Positions 46,003 to 55,625 of a stretch of DNA of 64,000 nt are shown piece after piece. This stretch comes from Martinezella tropici. Its GTDB lineage: Bacteria; Pseudomonadota; Alphaproteobacteria; Rhizobiales; Rhizobiaceae. Every line of letters begins with the position of its first letter. Positions within the stretch are counted from its first letter, which is position 1. The position numbers and the translations under genes are program-made. The notes below the pieces were generated by a model. That model searched no databases. It worked only from the letters and a program-made list of their open reading frames with translations, and was not told the DNA's origin. Location of the stretch: NCBI GenBank assembly GCA_000799755.1, contig JUHI01000001.1, positions 62,001 to 126,000 of the forward strand, written 5' to 3'.

Positions 46003-47268
46003 ATGGCTCACGATACCGAAAACGCGCCTCAGACGATACAGCTCAGCGCGACGGAGCATAGCCGGAACGTGGCCACGAATCTGTCCGTGACCGCGCGGAA
46101 GCTGCGTTTCTCGACATCGAGGCGCAGCCAGCTGTTCAAGGCCGTGGGCCTGCGGCCGCGGCCGATGCAGCAGATCATCAGCAAGGCCATCCTGGCATCG
46201 ACGTTTCTGCTGCTCGTCATACCGAATATCGCTTCCGTCTACTATTTCACCTGCGTCGCATCCGATCAGTATCAATCCGAAACGCGCTTCACCGTTCGAA
46301 CGTCGACGCCGGCGCTCGGAAGCAATCAGATTACCAAGGTGACAGGCTTACCGCCGGCGCAGATCGTGCAGGACACTCTGATCGTCACCAACTTCATCAA
46401 GAGCAAGGACATGGTCGCCGCGCTTGAGGACAAGGTCGACTTTCAAAAGATCTATGGCAATGACTCGATCGATCGGATTGCGCGCCTCAAGAAGGATGCG
46501 AGTTCGGAGAAGCTTCTCGATTATTGGGAAGACATGGTGTCGGTCAAGATCGACGCAAACAGCGGCATCGTGACGGTCAAGGCACGCGCCTTCACTGCTG
46601 CCGATGCCCGGCAAGTATTGAATGCGGTCGTTGCGGCTTCCGAGGTCGTGGTCAACGACGTCAATACCCGCATCTGGCGCGACGTCATCGCGACTGCCCA
46701 GGCGAACCTGGACAATGCAAAGAACCAGCTGCAAAAGGCGCGCGATCAGCTTCTCGCGGCGCGCAACCAAACCGGCGTTCTGAGCGTCGAGGGATCGTCG
46801 ACCGTTCTAACGAACCTGATCTCGTCGGTGCAGAAGGAAAGGATAGACCTCCAGCAGAAATATGACGCTCTGCTTGGAACGGTCTCCGCGGATGCGCCAC
46901 AGATGCGCGTTCTCAAGCGCGAGATCGACAGCAAGCAAAAGCAGATCGACGAGCTCAACAGTCAAGTGGCCGGGCAGAACAAGTCGGAGCAAAATCTTGC
47001 CGATGTCTCCGTGGATATGTCCCAGCGCGAACTGGAGCAGAGCCTCGCGGAACAACAATTCGCAACGAGCATGAAGACGCTGGAGCAGGTCAAGTTCGTC
47101 AGCAAGCAGCAGCTGATTTACCTCGATACATTCCTGGCGCCCAGCCTGCCCGACGAAGCCGAGTATCCCCAGAGGGCGCTCTGGATCAGCGGCATCTTTG
47201 GCGTAACGCTCCTTGCATGGGGTGCTGTTTTCGGCATCCTTACCAATATCCGAAGTCGTCTGGCGTAG
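46003..47268 (+). CDS. KpsE/RkpR-like inner-membrane capsule export protein, copy 2
   Basis: This second PCP-3 protein of 421 residues has the same plan: a basic cytoplasmic N-terminus of 60 residues, a helix near 64-85 (ILASTFLLLVIPNIASVYYF), the domain start SDQYQSETRFTVRTSTP, a long coiled coil (about 225-345), APSLPDEAEYPQRA and a C-terminal helix (GIFGVTLLAWGAVFGIL). It shares this layout and motifs with copy 1 but the sequences differ clearly, so it is an old duplication or a specialised partner, not a recent copy. It follows the ATPase gene by 29 bases. Confidence 0.87.
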   Translation: MAHDTENAPQTIQLSATEHSRNVATNLSVTARKLRFSTSRRSQLFKAVGLRPRPMQQIISKAILASTFLLLVIPNIASVYYFTCVASDQYQSETRFTVRTSTPALGSNQITKVTGLPPAQIVQDTLIVTNFIKSKDMVAALEDKVDFQKIYGNDSIDRIARLKKDASSEKLLDYWEDMVSVKIDANSGIVTVKARAFTAADARQVLNAVVAASEVVVNDVNTRIWRDVIATAQANLDNAKNQLQKARDQLLAARNQTGVLSVEGSSTVLTNLISSVQKERIDLQQKYDALLGTVSADAPQMRVLKREIDSKQKQIDELNSQVAGQNKSEQNLADVSVDMSQRELEQSLAEQQFATSMKTLEQVKFVSKQQLIYLDTFLAPSLPDEAEYPQRALWISGIFGVTLLAWGAVFGILTNIRSRLA

Positions 47269-47285
47269 TTTTGCACGGAAGCCCC

Positions 47286-48392
47286 ATGCAAATTTTACGT
47301 GATCTCGTCTATCAGTTGCTTCCAAGACCACGGCCATCCGGAGCGCCGGCGGCAGATGGCGAACGCGTTGCGCGGTGCCTGCTCATTCTGTCGCGCCATC
47401 CCAATCCGACCTTCAGCTACTATCTCGACGAGCGCGCCAAGACGCTCGGTGATATTCCGGTTGTCACGAAAGGGCTTGACGATCCGCTCGACGCTATCGA
47501 CAGCGACGGCCTCTTCGTAATTATCTGCCGCTATATCAAGCCGCCGCAATTACGTTGGCTGGAGGAAAATCAAGGCAGACTTGCCGGGGTCGCTTATTTC
47601 GTCGACGACGATATTCCGGCCGTCCTGACCGGCAACGAAGCAAGCTGGCCCTATAAGTTCCGACTGCTGAAACTGGCTGTTCGCCCGATGCCGAGGGTCA
47701 ATCGGCTTTTGACCCATGTGTGGACTTCGACCGAGACGCTGGCGAGCGCGCTCGCCCTGAGAAGCCAGCGGATCGATATTCTGCCCCCTCTTCCAGCCGA
47801 TTCACCTGAAGTCGCGACTAGCGGCGAGGATGACGGCGTCACGCCGCTCAGAATGATCTACCATGCCACCGGCGTCCATCGCCGCGAACATGAGTTCCTG
47901 ATGCCGATCGTCAAAGCCGCGATGGAAAAGCACGGCAATCTGCATTTCGAGGTTTTTGCCTCCGGTCCACTTGCACGCCGCTGGGGTCGGCAAGGGATCG
48001 ACCCAGCAAGAATGGCGATCATTCCGCCGCTACCCTGGCCAGCATATCTGGCAAAGACAACGCACCACCACGCCGATATTGCTCTGGCTCCGCTGCTCTC
48101 GGGAAGGACGAATGCCAGCCGTTCCGATACCAAGCGGATCGACATCAACCGCCTGCAAGCGGCGGCCGTATTTTCCCGATGCCCGACATTTGAACGTTGC
48201 GCCGTCGCCGGAGAATTTCACATTGGCAACACCGCCGAGGAGTGGCTCGCCGCCATCGACCTGCTGGTGAGTGACCGCGAGCGCCGGCGCGCAGCCCGCG
48301 ATGCTACGAGGAATTCAATCGAGAGGATGCGGCGGCATACAAGCCCGACATTTCCCGGCATACGTTTTAAAGCTCTTAGTGACGCAGGCTAG
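47286..48392 (+). CDS. Glycosyltransferase-like protein (GT-B type)
   Basis: The 368-residue protein starts MQILRDLVYQLLPRPRP with GGA seven bases upstream of the ATG. The pattern suggests a GT-B glycosyltransferase: an N-terminal domain with GVAYFVDDDIPAVL and HVWTSTETLASAL, then a second Rossmann domain from LRMIYHATGVHRREHEF through LHFEVFASGPLARRW and HHADIALAPLLSGRTNASRSDTKRIDINRLQAAAV, typical of the nucleotide-sugar half of GT1/GT4-like enzymes. No signal peptide is present. Donor and acceptor are unknown; the locus points to the capsule. Confidence 0.75.
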   Translation: MQILRDLVYQLLPRPRPSGAPAADGERVARCLLILSRHPNPTFSYYLDERAKTLGDIPVVTKGLDDPLDAIDSDGLFVIICRYIKPPQLRWLEENQGRLAGVAYFVDDDIPAVLTGNEASWPYKFRLLKLAVRPMPRVNRLLTHVWTSTETLASALALRSQRIDILPPLPADSPEVATSGEDDGVTPLRMIYHATGVHRREHEFLMPIVKAAMEKHGNLHFEVFASGPLARRWGRQGIDPARMAIIPPLPWPAYLAKTTHHHADIALAPLLSGRTNASRSDTKRIDINRLQAAAVFSRCPTFERCAVAGEFHIGNTAEEWLAAIDLLVSDRERRRAARDATRNSIERMRRHTSPTFPGIRFKALSDAG

Positions 48393-48444
48393 AGCTGAAA
48401 ATTCGTAAAACGATGCCCCAAGCTTAGATGAAACCGATATTTCG

Positions 48445-50631
48445 ATGACACTCAAAATTATACCGAACGCCGATCTCGAACGGGAAGTATCCGTCGACGC
48501 CAATGCGGACCTGTGGAAGTCCTTGGGGGACGATCCCGCATTCGAAATCAGGTTCTCACCCGTCAGAAAGAAGCTGCTCGTCCTCCATGTCGTTGCGACT
48601 GACGAGCCGATAGATCCGAAGTTCTACGTCAATCGCGGCTACGGCTTCCGCGAGAAGGATACAGTTTCCCTTCCTGAAGGACGTGGTTTCGTCATCACCG
48701 CGGATATCGGTTCGGTCGGTTCCATTTGCGCTCTGCGTGCAGATCCGGCCAGTTTCCCCACGACATTCCGGTTCACCGCCAAGGCATTCTCATCGGAAAA
48801 ATCGGCGCAAAGATATATTTCGGGCATTCTCGAAATGGATGCGCGGAGCAAGCGCATCGATCTTGGCAGACTGCCTCAGTATTGGCTGAAATTGCCCAAG
48901 CTGCGTCTCGGGCGACGCAAGGCGAGCCTGACGGTACAATATGCCGATGCGAGCTATCGGCTTGCCTCGGAGCTGGCCGCTGCCCCAATATCGGCAACCG
49001 CCGGGACATGGCTCAGCGTCGTCGTCCCGGTCTATAATGCGCCGGCGCGCTATCTGGACGATCTCGTCAAATCCTTCGAGGCACAGAACGAGCAAGGCGC
49101 AGAACTCATCCTCAGCGACGACGGTTCGACATCGCCGGAAACGCGGCAGTGGTATCAAGGCCAGCGACCAAGAGACAATATCCGCCTCGTATTGAACGAG
49201 CGCAACGGCGGCATCGCGGCCGCGACCAATGCCGGGCTGTCCCAAGCACAGGGTCAATGGATCGCCTTTCTCGATCATGACGATGTCGTCGCGCCGCATG
49301 CCTTCAAGGTGATAAGACATACGCTGGAGCAAAATCCGGAGGCAAATTTCGTCTATACGGACGAACTTGTGGTCGACGACACCTTGAAGCCGACCGGCGT
49401 CATGCTGAAACCGGCCTATGATTCCGTACTGTTGACGGGCGTCAACTACATCAATCATTTCTCGATCTACCGCCACAGTCGGCTTCGGGAACTTGGCTAT
49501 CTCCGCACCGGCTACGACGGCTCGCAGGATTACGATCTACTGCTGCGCTATCTGGAGGGCATACCCGAGGATAGCGTCCTCCACCTGCCCTATCCCGCCT
49601 ACTGGTGGCGCCGCAACGGCAAGACCTATTCGCGCAAGTTCATGGATGCCGCCACCGCGAATGCGAGAAAGGCGCTCGTCGAAAGGTTCGAGCGGCGACA
49701 GCAGGCGATTGGCGTTGACGGCGCCCTCACCAAGACCCTGCATCGGATCATGTTCGAGGCGCCTCACGAATGGCCGAAAATCTCGATCGTCATTCCGAGC
49801 AAGGACAATCTCGACCTGATCAAGCGCATCCTCGGCGATCTCTTCGAAAAGACCGATTATCCCAATTTCGAAGTTCTGGTGATCGACAATGGCTCGACCG
49901 ATAAGGCCGTGCTTGATCTCTATGAGCATTATCGCAAGACTCAGCCTCGCTTTTCGGCCGTCATCAATCCGGAGGCCTTCAATTTTTCGCGCTCGGTCAA
50001 TCGCGGCCTGAGCGCGGCTACCGGCGAACACTGCCTGATCCTCAACAACGATGTGGAGGTCATCGAGCCGGGCTGGCTGAAGGAAATGGTCTCATGTCTC
50101 GCCTATGACAGGACCGGAATCGTCGGCGCCAAGCTGCTGTTTTCGAATGACAAGATGCAGCATGCCGGTGTGGTCATCGGCTTCGGCGGCCTGGCAGGCC
50201 ACTGGTACATGAACAAGCCAAAGGAGTTCGGTGGCCCGATGAACCGGCTGCACGTGCGCAACACCCTGACCTGCGTGACCGGCGCGGTGATGCTGATATC
50301 AGGCGAATGCCTGAAGAAAATCGGCCTGTTCGACGAGGAGAATTTCGCGGTCGCCTACAACGACGTGGACTATTGCCTGCGCGCCTACAAGGCAGGCTAT
50401 CGCATCGTCTGGACGCCCTTCGCCTGCCTCTATCACCATGAATCGCTGTCGCGCGGCTCGGATAAATCGGGGGAGCGGAAGAAGCGGTTCGAACAGGAAA
50501 AGCAGAATCTGCGGCGGCTGCATGCCACGCAGGGTTTCATCGACCGCGCGCTCAATCCGGCCTACAGCCGCGACAAGTCGGACCCGAGGATCGTCCCGCC
50601 GACGCTACTGCGCATCCCCTCGATGTCCTGA
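48445..50631 (+). CDS. Two-domain GT2 glycosyltransferase with an extra N-terminal domain
   Basis: The 728-residue protein has three parts. Residues 1-190 look beta-rich and match nothing I recognise. Residues about 190-430 are a GT2 domain: LSVVVPVYNAPARYL, LILSDDGSTSPET, IAFLDHDDVVAPHAF (DxD-type) and YDGSQDYDLLLRYL. Residues about 450-700 are a second GT2 domain: ISIVIPSKDNLDLIKRIL, VLVIDNGSTDKAV, CLILNNDVEVIEPGWL and YNDVDYCLRAYKAGYRIVW. Both keep donor-binding and acidic catalytic motifs, so it could add two sugars alternately, as in a disaccharide-repeat capsule. It is the last gene of the plus-strand set. Confidence 0.88.
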   Translation: MTLKIIPNADLEREVSVDANADLWKSLGDDPAFEIRFSPVRKKLLVLHVVATDEPIDPKFYVNRGYGFREKDTVSLPEGRGFVITADIGSVGSICALRADPASFPTTFRFTAKAFSSEKSAQRYISGILEMDARSKRIDLGRLPQYWLKLPKLRLGRRKASLTVQYADASYRLASELAAAPISATAGTWLSVVVPVYNAPARYLDDLVKSFEAQNEQGAELILSDDGSTSPETRQWYQGQRPRDNIRLVLNERNGGIAAATNAGLSQAQGQWIAFLDHDDVVAPHAFKVIRHTLEQNPEANFVYTDELVVDDTLKPTGVMLKPAYDSVLLTGVNYINHFSIYRHSRLRELGYLRTGYDGSQDYDLLLRYLEGIPEDSVLHLPYPAYWWRRNGKTYSRKFMDAATANARKALVERFERRQQAIGVDGALTKTLHRIMFEAPHEWPKISIVIPSKDNLDLIKRILGDLFEKTDYPNFEVLVIDNGSTDKAVLDLYEHYRKTQPRFSAVINPEAFNFSRSVNRGLSAATGEHCLILNNDVEVIEPGWLKEMVSCLAYDRTGIVGAKLLFSNDKMQHAGVVIGFGGLAGHWYMNKPKEFGGPMNRLHVRNTLTCVTGAVMLISGECLKKIGLFDEENFAVAYNDVDYCLRAYKAGYRIVWTPFACLYHHESLSRGSDKSGERKKRFEQEKQNLRRLHATQGFIDRALNPAYSRDKSDPRIVPPTLLRIPSMS

Positions 50632-50712
50632 AGCAATTCCAGGAAAAGTGTGTAGCGGCTTTCTGTCCGGAACTGCCGGAAAACAAGGAGATCGAGCAAT
50701 CAAAAGCCTCGA

Positions 50713-53700
50713 TTAGAGCTCGATCAGATCCAGATCCCGACCGATCTCGCCCTTGGCGATCTCGACCACGCTCTTTTCATGGGTGAAGAGAATCGTCTGG
50801 AAACGATCGGCCGTTGCGGCCAGCACCTGCAGTCCGGCGCGGACGCGCTCATCATCGAAGGTCTGGAATATATCGTCGACGATCAGGGGAGCCGGCTCGT
50901 TGCGAGCGGAATAGTCTTCAAGGAACGCCAGCCGCAGCGCGAGATAGAGCTGGTCGCCCGTGCCTTCGCTCAGGCCATCCAGCGGCACCCGTTCGCCTGC
51001 AGCGCGTTCCGCCAGCAATTGCAGCGCATCGCTTTCATCATGGGCTTCGACGAGGCGGGAGAAACGGCCGCCCGTCAGCTGCGAGAACAGTTCACCGGCA
51101 CGGCTGATGACCGGATCGGCCTGCTTCTCGCGATACGCCTCCATCGAGCCCGCCAGCATGCGGGCAGCAATCTTCAGCACGACCCATTGCCGCGCGAGGT
51201 CTTTTGCCTCCTGCTCGGCCGAGAGCTTTTCGAAAACCGCATATTCGGCGCTGACGCCTGTCTCCAGGGCCTGTCGCTGACGGCGGTTTTCCGCCAGGCG
51301 TGCCGAAAGCTCACCATGTGCTGCAAACTGCCGCTGATCCTCCTCGGTTAACCGCTCGATTTCGAGATCGGCCGCGACCCGCTCGAAGCCGGCTAGTTCA
51401 GCTCGCAGATCGTCTTCTGCCTTGCCATCGGCCTGCTGCCGGAAACGATCGCGGCTTTCGACGAGACGCGTGGCGAGACGCGAGCGTTCACGCAGGCGAG
51501 AAAGGAGTGCCGGCAGATCGTCGACACCGCCCAGGTCCGCGGTCAATTGGTCGAGATCGGTGGCGATGGTCGCGAGTGCTGCCTCCTGGCGTGCCACCAG
51601 CCCCTCCCCACGCTGCCGTTCCTCTTCGAGACCGTCGCGCTTCTTCAGCTCGCCACGCATGGCGTTGACGCGGGTGTGCAACGCCTCGGCGGCGGCATCC
51701 GGCGGCAGATGATCCAGCTCATAGCCGCTGTTGGCGGCAAGGGTCGCCAGCCGCCGCTCGAAATCCGCCATGTCACGGCGCATGCCATTGACCCGGCGCA
51801 GACGGTTTTCGCGCTCCGCCAGAACATCGGGCAGTTCTTCCCAAGCCTTCAGGGCGGCATTCGCCATGTCCAGGGTCGTGTCGGCCGGCAAGCCAACGAG
51901 TTCAACGGCCTTAGAGAAGCCGCCGCGCCAACCGACTTGATGTCGTTCCAAACTCTGCTGCTGATCAGCGAAGCGGGCCAGCCGGTCACGCGCCGCGCCA
52001 ATTTCCCCTTCGCGCGTGCGGCTTTCACTCCAGCGTTCCGAAAGAAGGCGCAGATGCTTGCGCAAGCCTTCCGCTATCGCGGCCGGCGGAAGGCGGCCGC
52101 TCTTATAGCCGGTCGCCTCAACGATATCCTGCAGGGCAGGCAAGACTCGGCCCTCCGCCAGCGCATTCTCGTCGCGTTCGTCCAGCAGATCTCGTAATGC
52201 CTTGCGTTCACGCCGCAGCAGTTCCACTCCGCGCCGCCATTCGAGCATGGTCGATGGATCGAGGGCATCGATGCTGCAGGGTTCGAAGACGGCGGAAAAG
52301 CTTGCCTGCGCGCCCTTCAGCGTTTTCTCGCAGCCCTTGAGCCGATCGAGGGCCTCCTGCCGTTCCCGTACCAGACGCGCCTGCCGCAGCCGATAGTCGA
52401 CATGGCGCGCGACGCGATCCGCATCGCTGAGGGCGGCATCGGCCAGACGGTCCGCCTCGGCCACGCCGACGGTCAATGCCGCGAGCACCTTGGCGTCCGG
52501 AGCCGCGCCCTCCGTCCACTTTTGCTGGATGGAGGACCATTGCCCATCACGGCTTTTGCGCGCGGCGAGGATTTGCTCGCTGGTAACGATCGGCCCGGTA
52601 CGCTCGGCATCCGCGAGCGTTCGCTCTATCTCGGCCAGCTGTTCGTCATAGGCCTGCAGCTTGCCGGCAGCGTCGCGCACCTTCGTTTGTGCGGCGTCGA
52701 TGGCGTCGCGATGTCCGGTAATCTCCGTCATCTCCGGCAGGGGTACGGAGAACAGCATATCGATGTCGCCGACCGGTGGCTGCAGCCGTCCAGCAGCCTC
52801 ACCGAGATCGGATTCGATGCGGCGTATCTGCGTTTCCAGCCCATCAAGGCGAGCCAAGGCCGAGAGGTCTCCGGCCAGCGCCTCGAGCTGATCGATATAG
52901 GGCCGTGGGTCGATCAGCCGGCCGGCAAGGCTATCCCTTTCAAGGGCCGCGAGCTGCCCGCGCTCACTTTCGGATTGCTCTGCAAGCGATTGCATCTGCC
53001 GCGCAAGCTGTCTGCCCTCATCCACCAGCTCTGACAGGCGCGCACGGTCGATATCACTTGGCTGCTGCCGCTCCAGCTCAGCCTCGGCAAGACCGAGACG
53101 GCGGGAGAGCTGTGTGAACTTCATTTCGAAATCCGCCAATTCTCGATCAACGCCTGGCAGATCGTGCCTCTGGGCTCGATAGTTGCCGGTATCGGCAAAG
53201 AGCTGCGTGATATCGCCCGACATCTGCAGCAGCGCTTCATCGACCTGGATGCGCGATAGATCTTCCTCTGCGCGCAGAACGGCTTGTCGCGCCCGGTGCA
53301 ACTCCTCTTCGCTCGCCTGTTTGTCGCGCAGCCGCTGTTCAAGCCTGTCGGCAAAGCCGTCCGGGATGGCGGAAAGATCCGACAGACCATCAAGTGCAAG
53401 GGTTTCCGCATCGATTTCAGCGAGCAAGGGCTGCAGGGTCTTCAGCCGCTTGAACCGATCGAGCGCCTCGCGCGTACCGCGACGCTCGGTCTGCAGGCGC
53501 TCCAGCTCCGTCTCCAGCTCTGCCGCTTCGGCAAGAAGCTTCTTCCAGTCGCCGGATTTCAGCTCGTTGTCCTTCTCGGCCTTGCGGGCATCCTCATAGC
53601 GGTCGAGGGCCTGGTAAAAGCCGCGATCCTTCGAGCGTCGGGCCGCATAGATGCCGTCGGCCTCCCCTTCCAGCGATTGGCGCAGGCGTGACAGACCGGT

Positions 53701-54168
53701 CAGCCCCGACGCGGCTGAGAACAGCAGGCTGCCGATCTCGCCGCCGCTGCGCAGCATCGCGGTCGCGCCCTGCCGCAGTCGCTGCGAGTCGAGCCCGAAG
53801 GCGCGCTCGAAGACATCGCGGCTCAAATTGCCGAGGAAGGGCGAAAGCGCATCCTCTGCCAGCGCGGTTTCCTTGTCATCCGGCGCCAGAAGCGTTCCCT
53901 TGCGGCCACGGCGGCGGCGGAAGCTCAGCTTGGCGCCATCGCGCGCGCTGATATCGGCGCCGATCCGCAAGGTAGTTGGCTCATGCAGGAAGCTTTGCTC
54001 GGCAGCGGTCGGAAAACCGAACAGGAGATCGGAGATCGCGCTCAAAGCAGAGGATTTTCCCGCCTCGTTCGGGCCGTAGATCACATGCAGCCGTGCGCCT
54101 GCGCGAAAATCGAGCGCGCGGTCGGTCAACGCGCCATAGCGGAGAATATCGAGCCGGGTAAAGCGCAT
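50713..54168 (-). CDS. YhaN-like SMC/Rad50-type ATPase
   Basis: The 1151-residue protein has Walker A GPNEAGKSSAL (32-42) in an AAA_27/YhaN-type head, long coiled-coil arms from about 170 to 970, and the second half-head: LDGLSEGTGDQLYLALRLAFLED (signature), PAPLIVDDIFQTFDDER (Walker B) and FQTILFTHEKSVVEIAK (His switch). This is the SbcC/Rad50 layout. It follows the YhaO-like nuclease with a one-base stop/start overlap (TGATG), so the two should form a complex that processes DNA ends or hairpins. The family is better known in Firmicutes, where YhaN pairs with YhaO. It converges on the glycosyltransferase gene. Confidence 0.88.
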   Translation of the reverse strand: MRFTRLDILRYGALTDRALDFRAGARLHVIYGPNEAGKSSALSAISDLLFGFPTAAEQSFLHEPTTLRIGADISARDGAKLSFRRRRGRKGTLLAPDDKETALAEDALSPFLGNLSRDVFERAFGLDSQRLRQGATAMLRSGGEIGSLLFSAASGLTGLSRLRQSLEGEADGIYAARRSKDRGFYQALDRYEDARKAEKDNELKSGDWKKLLAEAAELETELERLQTERRGTREALDRFKRLKTLQPLLAEIDAETLALDGLSDLSAIPDGFADRLEQRLRDKQASEEELHRARQAVLRAEEDLSRIQVDEALLQMSGDITQLFADTGNYRAQRHDLPGVDRELADFEMKFTQLSRRLGLAEAELERQQPSDIDRARLSELVDEGRQLARQMQSLAEQSESERGQLAALERDSLAGRLIDPRPYIDQLEALAGDLSALARLDGLETQIRRIESDLGEAAGRLQPPVGDIDMLFSVPLPEMTEITGHRDAIDAAQTKVRDAAGKLQAYDEQLAEIERTLADAERTGPIVTSEQILAARKSRDGQWSSIQQKWTEGAAPDAKVLAALTVGVAEADRLADAALSDADRVARHVDYRLRQARLVRERQEALDRLKGCEKTLKGAQASFSAVFEPCSIDALDPSTMLEWRRGVELLRRERKALRDLLDERDENALAEGRVLPALQDIVEATGYKSGRLPPAAIAEGLRKHLRLLSERWSESRTREGEIGAARDRLARFADQQQSLERHQVGWRGGFSKAVELVGLPADTTLDMANAALKAWEELPDVLAERENRLRRVNGMRRDMADFERRLATLAANSGYELDHLPPDAAAEALHTRVNAMRGELKKRDGLEEERQRGEGLVARQEAALATIATDLDQLTADLGGVDDLPALLSRLRERSRLATRLVESRDRFRQQADGKAEDDLRAELAGFERVAADLEIERLTEEDQRQFAAHGELSARLAENRRQRQALETGVSAEYAVFEKLSAEQEAKDLARQWVVLKIAARMLAGSMEAYREKQADPVISRAGELFSQLTGGRFSRLVEAHDESDALQLLAERAAGERVPLDGLSEGTGDQLYLALRLAFLEDYSARNEPAPLIVDDIFQTFDDERVRAGLQVLAATADRFQTILFTHEKSVVEIAKGEIGRDLDLIEL

Positions 54169-55403
54169 CAGCCTGCCCCCTGCCCGCGCGCCAGCAGCAA
54201 TTGCCGCGCCTCCTCAATGAGAGTGTCGATGTTGTCGTCCAGCGGCGTCTCGGTGGCGCCGAGGCCGCCCGGCAGGCGCACGGCAATCTCGTTGATCAGG
54301 CGGCTTGCTTCCGCCGAGATATCGGCATCGCCGGCATGCTCAGCCAGAAGCTGACGCAGATCGAGCGCGCCGTCCGCATCCGCCGCCTTCTCCGACGGCG
54401 GCTCCAGCCGCAGCTCCAGTTTTTCCAGCCAGATATCCTCATGCACGCGATGGCAGGCGGCCTCCACCTCATCGCGCCATTGCTGACGATTGGCGGCGAT
54501 CGGGCCATGCAGCGGCGTTACCCCAGAAAGCCGGACGCGCAGCGCGGTCATGCGCCCATCCATCTCGTCCGCCAAGGGCTGCACCGCCTGCTCCACATGA
54601 CGGAGGATCGCGGCCTGGTCATCCTCCGGACCGACGACGATGTCGACCTGCGCGAACCGCGCCTCGTCGACGATGATGCGCTCATGTTCGATACGTCCGT
54701 CTTCGACTGTTACCAGCACCGCGCCCTTGGCGCCGCGCTCGCGGATATTGCGGCCCTGCAGATTGCCCGGAAAGATGACTAATGGGTCCTGCGCCACCAC
54801 TTCATAGTCATGCACATGGCCGAGCGCCCAATAGTCGTAGCCGCGCGACCGCAGGTCGTCGACGGAGCAAGGCGCATAGGGCGCGTGTGGCTCGCGACCG
54901 GTCAGCGACGTATGGAGAATACCGATGTTGAACCAGCCGGAGACGGGTGCTGGATAGGTAATCGCCAGATTGTCGTTGGCGGAGCGTTCGGCAAAGCCCT
55001 GGCCATGCAGCGCCACCTTCAGCGCCTCCAGCCTGACACTGCCCGGCTTGCCGGTCGGAAACTCATGAACGTTTAGCGGCAATGTGATGGTCTTAGTGAT
55101 GACGCTTGCCGCGTCATGATTGCCGCGCAGCAGGTAGACCGGAATGCCCGCCCGCTCCAGCCGCGCCATCTCGCGATTGAAGAACAGGCCGATCTTGTTG
55201 TCCTTCCAGTCGCCGTCATAGACATCGCCGGCAATGACGAAGAAATCGACACGCTTTTCGATCGCCAGCCCCACAAGCGTCGAGAAGGCCTTGCGGCTCG
55301 CTTCGACGAAGACGGCAGCGACGGCGGCGTCCTTCAAGGCAAGGCCCTGGAACGGGCTGCCAAGATGCAGATCGGCGGCGTGGATGAAGCTGAAAGAGGG
55401 CAT
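54168..55403 (-). CDS. YhaO-like DNA repair exonuclease (Mre11/SbcD type)
   Basis: The 411-residue metallophosphoesterase carries the Mre11 metal-site motifs: HAADLHLGSPF (Asp11, His13), VIAGDVYDGD (Asp58), LLRGNHDAASV (Asn93, His94, Asp95), GILHTSLTG and WALGHVHDYEV. A C-terminal domain of about 130 residues probably docks onto the YhaN-like partner. Mre11-family enzymes act as 3'-5' exonucleases and hairpin endonucleases with manganese. It is the first gene of the pair, with 222 bases to the divergent aldo-keto reductase start; I see no LexA-type box there. Confidence 0.92.
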   Translation of the reverse strand: MPSFSFIHAADLHLGSPFQGLALKDAAVAAVFVEASRKAFSTLVGLAIEKRVDFFVIAGDVYDGDWKDNKIGLFFNREMARLERAGIPVYLLRGNHDAASVITKTITLPLNVHEFPTGKPGSVRLEALKVALHGQGFAERSANDNLAITYPAPVSGWFNIGILHTSLTGREPHAPYAPCSVDDLRSRGYDYWALGHVHDYEVVAQDPLVIFPGNLQGRNIRERGAKGAVLVTVEDGRIEHERIIVDEARFAQVDIVVGPEDDQAAILRHVEQAVQPLADEMDGRMTALRVRLSGVTPLHGPIAANRQQWRDEVEAACHRVHEDIWLEKLELRLEPPSEKAADADGALDLRQLLAEHAGDADISAEASRLINEIAVRLPGGLGATETPLDDNIDTLIEEARQLLLARGQGAG

Positions 55404-55625
55404 GAGCTCCGATGTCGTCAGAAATCCGATCTCCCCTTTTAAGGAAACGAAGGCGCTGTGAATACCGCGCCGGCGGCTTCATCCAAGGGTTTCGCAAGCC
55501 GGCCCGTGCCCGCCATGTTTCCCAGTCACACGATTGCGATCCTCGATCGCCGATGTACGCTTGTGGCCCTGTCGGACGGCTGCTACTGCCCTATCATCTT
55601 GCGAGCAAAAGAGAGGAGACATCTC

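Noticed and set aside
50663..50682. Short hairpin TCCGG-N5-CCGGA between convergent genes
   Set aside because: The five-base stem and lack of a T run are too weak to call a terminator.
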